From: Syntrophaceae bacterium
Lineage (GTDB): Bacteria > Desulfobacterota > BSN033 > UBA1163
DNA length: 37,037 bases
Direction: 5' to 3'
Assembly (NCBI GenBank): GCA_013388645.1
Contig: JACAEV010000163.1
Span: forward strand, 1 to 37,037
Part shown: positions 1-7,001 of the stretch, piece after piece
Position numbering within the stretch: the stretch's first letter is position 1
Layout: the number at the start of each line of letters is the position of its first letter
Program-made: the position numbers and the translations under genes
The notes under the pieces: model-generated
What the model was told of the DNA's origin: nothing
The model's input: the letters and a program-made list of their open reading frames with translations, nothing else
Databases searched by the model: none

Positions 1-1074
1 CTCAAACACCTGAAACAGGCTTCTGATCTTTCGAGGCGAATGGGAATCGAATTTGGGACATTCTGCTGCCTATTTACGAAGGCACAGTTTGAATTCGACC
101 GGGGAGAAGAAAAAAAAGCCGGGAACACCCTCCAGATGGCTCTCAGCCTGGGCAAGGCACGGGGGTTTATGGGACTTTTCATTGACCGGCCGGCGACTAC
201 AGCCAGGGTTTGCATGAAAGCTCTGGAAACCGGGATAGAGGTGGATTACGTCCGGGAGATGATTCGCGAACGCAACCTGATGCCGGAGCAACCGCCATGG
301 CATCTGGAGAATTGGCCCTGGCCTTTGAAAATTTTTACCCTGGGACGATTCGCCATCTTAAAAGACGAAAAGAGTGTCCGGTTCACCAAAAAGATCCAAC
401 AAAAACCTCTCGATTTGCTCAAGGCCATCATTGCTTTTGGAGGGAGGGAGGTGGGAGAGCATCTATTAACCGATGCCCTCTGGCCTGAGGCGGATGGCGA
501 TTTGGCCCATCAATCTTTTGCCAGCAATCTCCATCGTCTTCGCCAGTTGCTCGGCTTTGAGAAAGCGATCCTGCGCCAGGAAAATCAACTGACCCTGGAC
601 GAAAAATATTGCTGGGTCGATATCCGGGCTTTCGAATATCTGCTGGGAAAAGCGGATGCCCAATGGAAAGCGGGAGAAATAGAGAATAGTGTTGAACTGA
701 TCGAAAAGGCCATCGCTTTCTATAAGGGACCCTTCCTGGGTCAGGAGGTTGAGCAGCCTTGGAACATGGGTATAAGCGAACGGTTGAGAAGCATGTTTCT
801 AAGAAGTGTTAAAAAGTTAGGGACCTATTGGATGGAGAATGGTCAATTGGAAAAAGCCCTGGAGTGTTATCAGAGGGGGCTTGAAGTGGACAGGCTTGCA
901 GAGGAATTTTACCAGGGAGTAATGACCTGTTATCACCAGCTCGGCAGATATCCAGAGGTGATCTCCACATATCACCGATGTAAAAAGGCCCTTTCCACGG
1001 GCCTCGGAATCGAACCTTCCTCAAGGACAGAGGGAATTTACAAAGCTACAATAACTCCCCCGACCCCCTCTTAA
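1..1074 (+). CDS. BTAD-domain transcriptional activator, 3' part (5' end outside window)
   Basis: The frame is open to the left edge, so this is the C-terminal part of a larger protein; the first ATG in the window, at 40, is probably internal. The N-terminal stretch looks like helical tetratricopeptide-type repeats. A winged-helix DNA-binding segment follows at about residues 95-185 of the visible frame (KIFTLGRF start, ALWPEADGD and SFASNLHRLR motifs), then a bacterial transcriptional activator domain (BTAD) up to the LGIEPS motif. This order, ATPase/TPR followed by a C-terminal OmpR-like wing and BTAD, is typical of large MalT/SARP-like activators. The family is DNA-binding and cytoplasmic; the target is unknown. 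The last residues (ITPPTPS) are encoded by an intergenic repeat that starts at about 1053, so the natural C-terminus has probably been replaced by repeat sequence. Confidence 0.8.
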   Translation, partial: LKHLKQASDLSRRMGIEFGTFCCLFTKAQFEFDRGEEKKAGNTLQMALSLGKARGFMGLFIDRPATTARVCMKALETGIEVDYVREMIRERNLMPEQPPWHLENWPWPLKIFTLGRFAILKDEKSVRFTKKIQQKPLDLLKAIIAFGGREVGEHLLTDALWPEADGDLAHQSFASNLHRLRQLLGFEKAILRQENQLTLDEKYCWVDIRAFEYLLGKADAQWKAGEIENSVELIEKAIAFYKGPFLGQEVEQPWNMGISERLRSMFLRSVKKLGTYWMENGQLEKALECYQRGLEVDRLAEEFYQGVMTCYHQLGRYPEVISTYHRCKKALSTGLGIEPSSRTEGIYKATITPPTPS

Positions 1075-1110
1075 TTTAAGTCGATTAGACCCGACCACGG
1101 GAGGGGGTTT
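1053..1110. repeat. GC-rich palindromic intergenic repeat, copy 1
   Basis: The copy begins with ataactccccc, contains TAAGTCGATTAGACCCGACC at 1077-1096 and ends in cgggaggggg. The outer C-rich and G-rich arms are complementary. Related copies lie at 1151-1257, 1664-1797 and 3371-3500. It overlaps the stop codon of the upstream activator gene. Confidence 0.75.
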
Positions 1111-1150
1111 ATTCCTTTCATTAAATTAACGCCTCCGTCCATCTACCTCC

Positions 1151-1257
1151 TCTTAGTCTAAGTCGAATAGACCCGACCACGGGAGGGGGTAGGGGGAGTT
1201 ATCAGCTTCCATCCATCTTCCCCCTCTTAAGCTAAGAGGGGGCAAGGGGGAGTTATC
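1151..1257. repeat. GC-rich palindromic intergenic repeat, copies 2 and 3
   Basis: Two adjoining units are present. The first carries the TAAGTCGAATAGACCCGACC core at 1159-1178, one mismatch from copy 1. The second is a compact hairpin, cccctcttaagctaagaggg, near 1221-1240. Both are followed by the shared tail aggggGagttatca. They sit directly upstream of the DUF559 gene. Confidence 0.75.
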
Positions 1258-1285
1258 AGAGGAGGTTGGGTGGGTTAAGAGAGGT

Positions 1286-1660
1286 ATGAAATTCCTTAGA
1301 AATGATCCAGCTTTAAAGCAACGGAGAAGAGAGCTGAGGCGGAATCAGACTGATGTTGAGAAGGCCCTCTGGGCACACCTCCGAAACAAACAGTTTTATG
1401 GAATGAAATTTTTTCGCCAATACAGCATCGGGCCTTATATTTTAGACTTCTACTGTCCAACCATCAAACTTGCAGTGGAATTGGACGGTGGACAGCACAA
1501 CCTGTCCGAAAATAAGAAGTTTGATGAAACCCGTTCAGAACATCTGAATTCAAAGGGAATTAAGATCGTGCGGTTCTGGGACAATGAAGTATTGCTTGAC
1601 ATGGATAGCGTCCTGACTGAGTTGGGTCTTAAAGTACCCCCTCCGCGCCTACAAATATAA
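1286..1660 (+). CDS. DUF559 (Vsr-like nuclease fold) protein
   Basis: This 124-aa protein matches the DUF559 pattern of the PD-(D/E)XK / very-short-patch-repair endonuclease superfamily. A basic N-terminus with RRNQTDVEKALW is followed by FRQYSIGPYILDFYCP and the core VELDGGQH, then a C-terminal IKIVRFWDNEVL strand-helix. The likely catalytic acids are the D of ILDFYC and the E and D of VELDGG. The size is typical of the stand-alone family, whose activity is poorly characterised; nicking or cutting DNA is inferred from the fold. The gene is bracketed on both sides by the same palindromic repeat family, an arrangement I associate with DUF559 genes in other genomes, so it may be tied to the spread of these repeats. 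Confidence 0.85.
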   Translation: MKFLRNDPALKQRRRELRRNQTDVEKALWAHLRNKQFYGMKFFRQYSIGPYILDFYCPTIKLAVELDGGQHNLSENKKFDETRSEHLNSKGIKIVRFWDNEVLLDMDSVLTELGLKVPPPRLQI

Positions 1661-1663
1661 TTC

Positions 1664-1797
1664 CCCCCCTCTTATTAACAGCCTCAAAATAGTCCATACG
1701 TTGATGTTGCTGACATAACCCCACCTAACCTCCCCTTATCTTAAGGGGAGGATTGAACTATTCCTCTTAAGTTAAGAGGGGGAAGGGGGCGTTATGA
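1664..1797. repeat. GC-rich palindromic intergenic repeat, copy 4 (downstream of DUF559)
   Basis: A short CCCCCCCTCTTATTAAC piece is followed at 1715-1797 by a full unit. The unit runs ATAACCCCACCT, then a hairpin ctcccctt..aaggggag, then a hairpin cctcttaagttaagaggg, then ggaagggggcgttat. The unit starts ATAAC and ends GTTAT, so it is bounded by short inverted ends. A near-identical unit is at 3371-3500. Confidence 0.75.
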
Positions 1798-2004
1798 GTC
1801 TTTATTCCATTGATATCTAAAATCTTTCTCTTTTCCCCGCTTCTATTTTTATTAAACTTCTCTCTTCCCCGATTCCCCGTTTCCCCCGCTCATTTTTTCC
1901 CCAATCTGTACCCGATCTGTACCTCCTGCTGTGATATTAGATAAACCAAATTAGACATTATTCCATCATTCCAATATTCCAGTAGTCCGAGTCTGAGGCT
2001 GGTT
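1798..2004. other. Intergenic stretch, no gene seen
   Basis: A pyrimidine-rich stretch with many cttccccg-type runs and two ctgtacc words near 1915-1925. I see no ORF, RNA gene or convincing promoter. It separates the repeat cluster from the next small ORF. Confidence 0.5.
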
Positions 2005-2223
2005 TTGCCAGAGAAAACGATTTTAGCCAATTATATTGTTCGAATTTATCGTTTCCAGAAAAACAAACCCACCAATCTTGTCGGAGTTGTGGAAGAGGTC
2101 GGGCAAAAAGGAAAAAAAGCATTTATCAGTTTAAACGAACTCTGGGAAATCCTCAGCTCATCGAAAGAGATGAGGAATCAAAAGAGAGGAAAGAAGAGAG
2201 GAAAGACATTTCACAAAAGCTGA
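2005..2223 (+). CDS. Small conserved hypothetical protein
   Basis: This 72-aa ORF has a TTG start. It contains a YIVRIYRFQKNKP motif followed by LVGVVEEVGQKGKKAF and NELWEIL. I recall this pattern from small uncharacterised proteins of deltaproteobacteria, where a short beta-rich N-terminus is followed by a helix; that is a memory-based match and not a search. The C-terminus is very basic (KRGKKRGK). There is no signal peptide or membrane segment. The ribosome-binding site is weak, so the exact start is uncertain. Function is not known. Confidence 0.55.
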   Translation: MPEKTILANYIVRIYRFQKNKPTNLVGVVEEVGQKGKKAFISLNELWEILSSSKEMRNQKRGKKRGKTFHKS

Positions 2224-2338
2224 TTTCGGTCGGGAAAGGGGGTGATAAACAATAATTAAGAAGGGCCTGTTCAGGCTGAGTTGTCGAAAAATGTTGCCTT
2301 AACCTTTATCTCTTTCATCAAAAACAAGGAGGTGCAAA

Positions 2339-2827
2339 ATGAACTCGATCAATAAAGTAAAGATTCTGTCAGTTGCCATGGTTTTGGGTTTAGCTATATT
2401 CGTTTCATTTGTCCAGGCAGAGCCTATGGACATCACAAACTGCAGTTCCGGAACAACCAATGTTTTGATTGCGACCGATGAACTGACCATGATGACCACA
2501 GATGTAAAAGGAATCACCCGGGACAATCTTGACAGCAAGTTTTTCGATAATATGACATACCATGCCATCGGTCTTTTCAAGGTGATGGGGGGAAAGAGAT
2601 ACGGAACCACGATGGTAAAGTTTATGGCCCCTAACGGAGATTATTTTATTGTTGAGGCAACCTATAGCCCGGAGGGCGCTACGGCACCATTTCTTCTTGG
2701 CACCGGGAAATTTAAAGGGATAACCGGTAATTGCGAATCAAAACCAATTACCAGCGGCAAGCCGATCGTTCCCGGCACAACCCAGGGCTGCACCCGGGTC
2801 ACAGGAAATTACGAATTTAAGAAATAG
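2339..2827 (+). CDS. Secreted hypothetical protein, probable small beta-barrel
   Basis: This 162-aa protein follows a strong ribosome-binding site, aaggaggtgcaaa, just before the ATG. The N-terminus is a signal peptide: KVK, a hydrophobic stretch, then SFVQA with likely cleavage before EPMD at about residue 28. The mature part is rich in Thr and Gly and predicted beta strands. Its end, LLGTGKFKGITGNCES...GCTRVTGNYEF, resembles the closing strands of allene-oxide-cyclase-like or lipocalin-like barrels. Several Cys residues could form disulfides. No catalytic motif is evident. It lies 65 bases before a secreted rhodanese on the same strand, so the two exported proteins may be expressed together. 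Function unknown. Confidence 0.8.
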   Translation: MNSINKVKILSVAMVLGLAIFVSFVQAEPMDITNCSSGTTNVLIATDELTMMTTDVKGITRDNLDSKFFDNMTYHAIGLFKVMGGKRYGTTMVKFMAPNGDYFIVEATYSPEGATAPFLLGTGKFKGITGNCESKPITSGKPIVPGTTQGCTRVTGNYEFKK

Positions 2828-2892
2828 ACTTACCTTTATCCATTTCCCGATACGGGAAAAACCGGTATTTTCATCTATGACAGGAGGCACTT

Positions 2893-3309
2893 ATGAAAAC
2901 TAAATTATCATTTTTGATACTCATCTTTTTGATGACCGGATTGCTCACCACCTTTGCCTTCTCTGCGGATGTTCCCATGATAACCAAAGATCAACTTAAA
3001 GCAATGCTTGGGAGCACTGATTTAGTGATTTTAGATGTCCGTATTGGCAGCGACTACTTCGCAAGTGATTTGAAGATTAAAGGAGCTGTACGACCAAATA
3101 TGGGGGAAAACATTTGTGGAACAACGTCCAAATACCCAAGAGGATCGACCTTTGTCTTTTATTGTGCTTCACCCAATGAAGAGAGAAGTGTAATGAACCT
3201 AAAACATCTCACAGAAGTGCACCGAGCGGATGGATACACTAAAGTATATGTCCTCAAGGGAGGTTGGGAAGAATGGCTCAAAGCCGGTTACCCCACTGAA
3301 AAGAAATAA
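2893..3309 (+). CDS. Secreted single-domain rhodanese-like protein
   Basis: This 138-aa protein has a clear signal peptide (lysines, then a hydrophobic stretch to about residue 24, ending FAFSA) and a good Shine-Dalgarno site, aggaggcactt, before the ATG. The rest is a rhodanese domain: a MITKDQLKAML start, the VILDVR strand, the active-site Cys in FVFYCASPNEERS at about residue 95, and the C-terminal VYVLKGGWEEWLKAGYP. Rhodanese domains transfer sulfane sulfur through a cysteine persulfide. The Cys is present, so activity is possible. The loop CASPNEERS is longer than the classic CRxGxR loop, so substrate specificity cannot be predicted. The expected location is periplasmic. Confidence 0.88.
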   Translation: MKTKLSFLILIFLMTGLLTTFAFSADVPMITKDQLKAMLGSTDLVILDVRIGSDYFASDLKIKGAVRPNMGENICGTTSKYPRGSTFVFYCASPNEERSVMNLKHLTEVHRADGYTKVYVLKGGWEEWLKAGYPTEKK

Positions 3310-3370
3310 GAAGGAGATCAGAGTCAAACTGACCCCGACTTTAATCAGCTAAATAGGGGATCGAAGACTC

Positions 3371-3500
3371 ATAACCCCACCTGACCTCCCCTTAAAATAA
3401 GGGGAGGGATATACTCCCTTCCCTTGGTCGGGTCTAATCGACTTATATTAAGGGGAGGGATATACCCCCTCTTAAATTAAGAGGGGGAAAGGGGGAGTTA
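3371..3500. repeat. GC-rich palindromic intergenic repeat, copy 5 (composite, inverted core)
   Basis: The unit starts ATAACCCCACCTGACCTCCC as the unit at 1715 does. It contains the core GGTCGGGTCTAATCGACTTA at 3426-3445, the exact reverse complement of the core at 1077-1096. It ends with a hairpin ccctcttaaattaagaggg and gggggagttac. The opposite orientation of this core relative to copies 1 and 2 brackets the 2.3-kb segment carrying DUF559 and the two secreted proteins. Confidence 0.75.
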
Positions 3501-3550
3501 CTTCCACCAATTGGAAGCAATGAGTTCATTAGAAACGATGCTTATTCGAT

Positions 3551-3667
3551 ATGTCCGAACTGCCGCCTATGACATACTATGAATTCGGGACAATCGGTTA
3601 CCACCCTCAAGTTACCGCAGCCACATGGGAGGAGATCGAACGGCTTCTTCCATGGCATTTCTGTTAA
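3551..3667 (+). pseudogene. Short ORF, possible transposase tail remnant
   Basis: A 38-codon open frame from an ATG ends in ATWEEIERLLPWHFC. The closing LLPW is reminiscent of the C-terminal ends of some IS66-type transposases, but the stretch is too short to be sure. No upstream continuation, inverted repeat or ribosome-binding site is visible. It is listed because the rest of 3501-3745 has no gene; it may be an eroded mobile-element end or chance. Confidence 0.2.
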
Positions 3668-3681
3668 TATGCGTAACTAAA

Positions 3682-3726
3682 ATTAACTTATGTTAATGTT
3701 TGCATAATATATTAACATATGTTAAT
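3682..3726. promoter_or_regulatory. Paired palindromic operators upstream of HTH-Doc locus
   Basis: ATTAACTTATGTTAAT at 3682-3697 and ATTAACATATGTTAAT at 3711-3726 (a perfect palindrome) lie 29 bases apart. A flanking inverted pair, tgcataat and attatgca, is at 3701-3708 and 3728-3735. The sites are just before the antitoxin gene and fit the usual autoregulation of toxin-antitoxin operons by the antitoxin. Confidence 0.65.
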
Positions 3727-3766
3727 CATTATGCATGACTGAAAATTGGCATTGTGGACGGAAAAC

Positions 3767-4024
3767 ATGACCGACGAAAAATACCTCACCATTCCTGAGC
3801 TTGCAAAACTTCTCGGAGTCAGCCGTATTGCAATATTCAACCGGGTCAAGAAGGGGCAGATCCCTGCCTCAAAGATAGGGAAAACCTACTTTATTACAGA
3901 CCAAACGATTGCGCACATCCTCGGCAAGGAGGTTACGAAAGGCGGCAAGGACCTGATCGATGCCGCTGTCCGTAAAACGGTGCAGGAATATGGCGAGGTC
4001 CTGAAAAAGCTGGGCAAGGAATAG
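3767..4024 (+). CDS. HTH (excisionase/MerR-like) antitoxin of a Doc-type pair
   Basis: The ATG at 3767 gives an 85-aa protein; a TTG at 3746 in the same frame would add seven residues but has no better ribosome-binding site. Residues about 5-55 (YLTIPELAKLLGVSRIAIFNRV...GKTYFIT) form a classic DNA-binding domain of the excisionase/MerR helix-turn-helix family. The C-terminal half, with GGKDLIDAAVRKTVQEYGEVLKKLG, is helical and probably binds and neutralises the toxin encoded next. The stop codon overlaps the toxin GTG start by one base. The palindromes just upstream are probably its operators. Antitoxins of Doc are more often Phd-like, so this is a variant pairing. Confidence 0.8.
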   Translation: MTDEKYLTIPELAKLLGVSRIAIFNRVKKGQIPASKIGKTYFITDQTIAHILGKEVTKGGKDLIDAAVRKTVQEYGEVLKKLGKE

Positions 4025-4443
4025 TGAAGATCATCACGATTGCTGATGTCGAATACCTTGCTTTCCGGCTCGCGAAGGAGCATCTCTCCTTTGAAGAGCC
4101 GATCCCCGATTTTTCCACCAGGTTTCCGAATATCCTTGAAAGTTGTGTGTTGACCCCGTTTCAGAGATTTTCAGGCAAGGCCCTGTATCCGACGTTGGTT
4201 GCCAGGGCAAGTATCCTCTTCTACCTTTTGATTAAAAACCATCCCTTTCAAAATGGCAATAAGAGAATTGCCATAACGACCCTGCTCACATTCCTTTACA
4301 GCAACAACAAATGGCTGAAAGCCGACACACAGGAATTGTACAATTTCACGGTTTGGGTGGCACAGAGCCCGGCACCGCTCAAAGAGCAGGTTGTCGCGGC
4401 TATCCAGAAGTTCATTCGAGATCATCTTACAGATGCAGAATAG
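4024..4443 (+). CDS. doc: Doc (Fic-fold) toxin, death-on-curing family
   Basis: This 139-aa protein starts at a GTG that overlaps the antitoxin stop. It carries the Fic/Doc active-site motif HPFQNGNKRIA at about residues 75-85; the His and the NKR end match Doc, a kinase of elongation factor Tu, better than AMP-transferring Fic enzymes. The N-terminal helix, VEYLAFRLAKEHLSFEEPIPDF, and the following ILESCVLTPFQRFSGKALYPTLVARASILFYLL have the spacing typical of this family. All key residues are present, so the toxin looks intact. It acts in the cytoplasm and is held inactive by the upstream HTH protein. Confidence 0.88.
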   Translation: MKIITIADVEYLAFRLAKEHLSFEEPIPDFSTRFPNILESCVLTPFQRFSGKALYPTLVARASILFYLLIKNHPFQNGNKRIAITTLLTFLYSNNKWLKADTQELYNFTVWVAQSPAPLKEQVVAAIQKFIRDHLTDAE

Positions 4444-4519
4444 TTTGCCACAAAGAAATGAGGGACACCTTTCTATTTTTGAGGTGGTAAACACGTCATA
4501 AATTCATTACCCCCCAAAC

Positions 4520-4825
4520 TTAACTAATTTGGCAAGGAGTCCCGCCGGCCAAAGGGTCCTTACCCAATTTATAATCATCTATAAAAGTGAAAGAATCTTG
4601 AGTCCTTTTAACCATTTTATAGTGTTTACGGTTATTGGTAAGGAGAGTGAGATGATGGTGAAGGCAGGTGGTCACAATGAGAAGATCGAAATCGCCAATC
4701 ATCTTTTTCGTTTGCCTTTATCTTCCCCGTTCTTTTCCGAAAAGTCTGCAAATTTCGTCTTCAACCCCTATCATTGAGACACCACACAAGAAATCATCCA
4801 AAGCCCTTTTATTTTCGTCCGTCAT
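4520..4825 (-). pseudogene. vapC-like PIN-domain toxin, 5'-truncated and nonsense-disrupted
   Basis: Translation from about 4825 gives ENKRALDDFLCGVSM, then VEDEICRLFGKERGR, an in-frame TAA at 4718-4720, then RQTKKMIGDFDLLIVTTCLHHH and LTLLTNNRKHYKMV. This is the C-terminal half of a VapC PIN-domain ribonuclease, with the acidic motif GDFDLLI and the TNN motif before the final helix. The N-terminal roughly 60 residues with the first catalytic Asp are missing. Upstream, at 4826-4852, lies tggggtcagacttgtttctt, which resembles REP-associated boilerplate. The nonsense codon could be a CAA-to-TAA change. No adjacent antitoxin gene remains. Confidence 0.75.
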
Positions 4826-4925
4826 TGGGGTCAGACTTGTTTCTTGACTTTACAAGAACAACCTGCCCTTCTTTGGAGATGGGATGTTACGATAAACGCA
4901 AGAAACAACCCCAGCTCCCCATACT

Positions 4926-5183
4926 TTATGGGGTCTTCAGGATATCGTGAGTTCCGACCCTTCTAAGCAAATATATTTCTCCCGAAATCTGAAAAGTAAA
5001 ACGATAACTCTTGGTGACCCTACCTTCCCATATGTTCGGGTGGCCTTTGATCTTTTTGAGTTGCAGGGACGGATGACCCGGATTCTCCAGAAGTAAAGTA
5101 AGCTGTTTCTCGGTCCTCTCCTTAATGACCTCTGGCAGAGAATAGTAATCTTCGTCAAAGGGCCTGGTTGTCTGAATTTTCAT
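4926..5183 (-). CDS. RelE/ParE-superfamily toxin
   Basis: This 85-aa protein has the compact RelE/YoeB fold pattern: a MKIQTTRPFDEDYYSLPEVIKERTEKQLTLLLENP helical hairpin, the LQLKKIKGHPNIWEGRVTKSYRFTFQI beta sheet, and a final YLLRRVGTHDILKTP strand with the terminal H..L..P seen in many RelE/HigB toxins. The conserved Arg in GRVTKSYR and the C-terminal RRVGTHD are likely to act in ribosome-dependent mRNA cleavage, as known for the family. Its ATG overlaps the stop of the AbrB antitoxin gene (ATGA, 5180-5183), so translation is probably coupled. It appears intact. Confidence 0.88.
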   Translation of the reverse strand: MKIQTTRPFDEDYYSLPEVIKERTEKQLTLLLENPGHPSLQLKKIKGHPNIWEGRVTKSYRFTFQISGEIYLLRRVGTHDILKTP

Positions 5184-5461
5184 CGACGTTTTCGGAGATG
5201 CCGAACCAATTCCTTCGTATTTTCAAATGGGCCAGATACTTCTCCGCTGGCAATTGCATCGTCAGCTTCCTTTTCTTTTTTCTGCCACTCCTTGGTCCAG
5301 AACCAGGCTTGATCTTTGGAAATGAGTTTCTTGGGTATAAGAAGAAGCCCTTCCTCTGTTACATCCACTTCCAAAAAATCCCCCACCTCTAAATTTAACC
5401 TTTTAAATGCTTCTTTTGGAATGGTAATCTGATGCTTTGGACTAATTTTTGTAATTTGCAT
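5180..5461 (-). CDS. AbrB/SpoVT-type antitoxin
   Basis: This 93-aa protein begins with an AbrB/MazE swapped-hairpin DNA-binding domain: ITKISPKHQITIPKEAFKRLNLEVGDFLEVDVTEEGLLLIPKK. The acidic/basic helical tail (KEWQKKEKEADDAIASGEVSGPFENTKELVRHL) is the usual toxin-binding arm. A strong ribosome-binding site (aggaggaaatt) precedes the ATG. The near-perfect palindrome TTCTTTACTGTAAAGAA at 5481-5497 is a probable autoregulatory operator. It forms a toxin-antitoxin pair with the RelE-like gene that overlaps its 3' end. Confidence 0.88.
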   Translation of the reverse strand: MQITKISPKHQITIPKEAFKRLNLEVGDFLEVDVTEEGLLLIPKKLISKDQAWFWTKEWQKKEKEADDAIASGEVSGPFENTKELVRHLRKRR

Positions 5462-5480
5462 GAATTTCCTCCTGCTTTAC

Positions 5481-5497
5481 TTCTTTACTGTAAAGAA
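5481..5497. promoter_or_regulatory. Palindromic operator of the AbrB-RelE locus
   Basis: TTCTTTACTGTAAAGAA is a 17-base dyad with only the centre unpaired, 20 bases upstream of the antitoxin start. Its position fits repression by the antitoxin-toxin complex. Confidence 0.55.
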
Positions 5498-5662
5498 ATC
5501 TAACAATTTCCTGATAAATTGTCAAGTCGGGATTGAGGAACAGGCTTATCATGAGAATCTTCTTCGAAGGCCCAAAATAGAAACCCGTCCCGATTTCATT
5601 TCAAACCCGCTTTACGAAAGGAATCAATTCTACTTCTAAACTGATAATAGTTATTGAAAGGG

Positions 5663-5706
5663 AAAAAGGGCCAGGCTATTTTTCAAATAGTTGCCTGGCC
5701 CTTTTT
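5663..5706. terminator. Bidirectional Rho-independent terminator
   Basis: The arms aaaaagggccaggc (5663-5676) and gcctggcccttttt (5693-5706) are complementary. Both strands read GC-rich stem then T-run. It lies 24 bases past the stop of the receiver-FNT gene and would end the long minus-strand hydrogenase operon. Confidence 0.85.
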
Positions 5707-5729
5707 TTACACAAGGATTAAAAGAATAA

Positions 5730-7001
5730 TTAAGCGCTTGTGGGTTTGACGGGTCTAAGGTAGGCTCCCCAATAACTCATTCCTACGAATACACCGCCGC
5801 CAATGATATTACCGATGGTAACGGGAAGGAGATTTCTCCATAAGAAATTCCCCCATCCAAGGATATTAAGATCTACTCCTGAAATATTGGCCATCCCCGG
5901 CGCATTCTTCAACAAGATTCCCGTTGGAATGAAATACATGTTGGCGACGCTGTGTTCGAAACCGATGGCAACGAAAGCCATGATGGGGAAAAAGATGGCA
6001 AATATTTTTCCAATGGTTTGTCGAGAGGCGAGAGCCATCCAGACCGCTAAACAGACCAACCAGTTGCAACCGATTCCGCGCCAAAGGGCTTCACTAAAGC
6101 TAAGTGCAGTCTTATTATAAGCAATCTTCACCGCGGCCATACCGAGCGCACCATCGGCTGTTTTCCACAGTCCCGAATAGTAGAAGAGGAGCGTGACGAG
6201 AATTGATCCAATGAAGTTAGCCACAAAAACCACTCCCCACCTTTTCAACATAGTATTGAAGGTGATTTCTCTCGACATGACACTGGACACCATCAGATTA
6301 TTACCTGTGAATAACTCTGCTCCTGCAATGACCACAAGCATCAGACCGACACTAAAAGCAGCCCCTGCCATGATCTTGCTAAAGCCGATCCCCCATTTGG
6401 CGGCGGCATCAAAGGTAACCGTTGTTGACAACAACCCCCCAAAGCCAATGTAGGCTCCTGCTAAAATGCCGAGTACAAATACAGTAAACCAAGGGGAAGT
6501 GGCCTTGGCCACTCCTACCGTTTGAGCAACAGTCTCGGCAATGGTCTTGGGAGCTTTATCCTCTAAGGTAGGGACCGGAAATTGCCAAGATTTCATGATC
6601 GTTTCGAATCGCCCGATGGCTTTTTTCTCTTCTGTGACTTTCCGTCTCACCGCCTTTTTCACAACCTCGATAATCTCTTCGGGGCGAAAAGGTTTAGCCA
6701 GGTAATCCATGGCTCCCCGTTTCATGGCTTCCGTAGCTCGGCCAACCGAAGGATAGCCGCTGATCATCACCACGGCGGAATTGGGTGACCGCTTGTCAAT
6801 CTCTTCCACCACATCCATTCCATCAAAACCCGGCATCATCCAGTCCACCAAAATCACATCAAATGTTTTCCCTGAGACAAGCTGGAGCCCTTCTTGTGGA
6901 TTGGCGGTCGTTGTGACCTCAAAGCCTTCAGCTTCAAATATTTTTCGACATGATTTCAGGACAATCTCTTCATCATCGATGATCAACATCTTTTCAGCCA
7001 T
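5730..7001 (-). CDS. Response-regulator receiver fused to formate/nitrite channel (FNT family)
   Basis: This 423-aa protein has two recognisable parts in one frame. Residues 1-125 are a complete receiver domain: acidic pocket D9-D10, phospho-acceptor D53 in LVDWMMPG, S81 in MISGYP, and K103 in LAKPF. After a linker of about 30 residues, residues 155-415 are a six-helix formate/nitrite transporter of the FocA/NirC type, with the AGAELFTGNNL signature and GFEHSVANMYFIP, where H350 is the conserved pore histidine. FocA N-termini are cytoplasmic and take part in gating, so a receiver placed there suggests phosphorylation-controlled opening; that is inference. The receiver resembles the separate receiver encoded next upstream. 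Transport of formate is favoured by the hydrogenase and FrhB neighbours; nitrite or hydrosulfide is possible. Confidence 0.92.
   Translation of the reverse strand: MAEKMLIIDDEEIVLKSCRKIFEAEGFEVTTTANPQEGLQLVSGKTFDVILVDWMMPGFDGMDVVEEIDKRSPNSAVVMISGYPSVGRATEAMKRGAMDYLAKPFRPEEIIEVVKKAVRRKVTEEKKAIGRFETIMKSWQFPVPTLEDKAPKTIAETVAQTVGVAKATSPWFTVFVLGILAGAYIGFGGLLSTTVTFDAAAKWGIGFSKIMAGAAFSVGLMLVVIAGAELFTGNNLMVSSVMSREITFNTMLKRWGVVFVANFIGSILVTLLFYYSGLWKTADGALGMAAVKIAYNKTALSFSEALWRGIGCNWLVCLAVWMALASRQTIGKIFAIFFPIMAFVAIGFEHSVANMYFIPTGILLKNAPGMANISGVDLNILGWGNFLWRNLLPVTIGNIIGGGVFVGMSYWGAYLRPVKPTSA

Noticed and set aside
1053-1260. Possible CRISPR array because of repeated GC-rich units
   Set aside because: The units differ in length and spacing, are strongly palindromic, and have no regular spacers or cas genes nearby.
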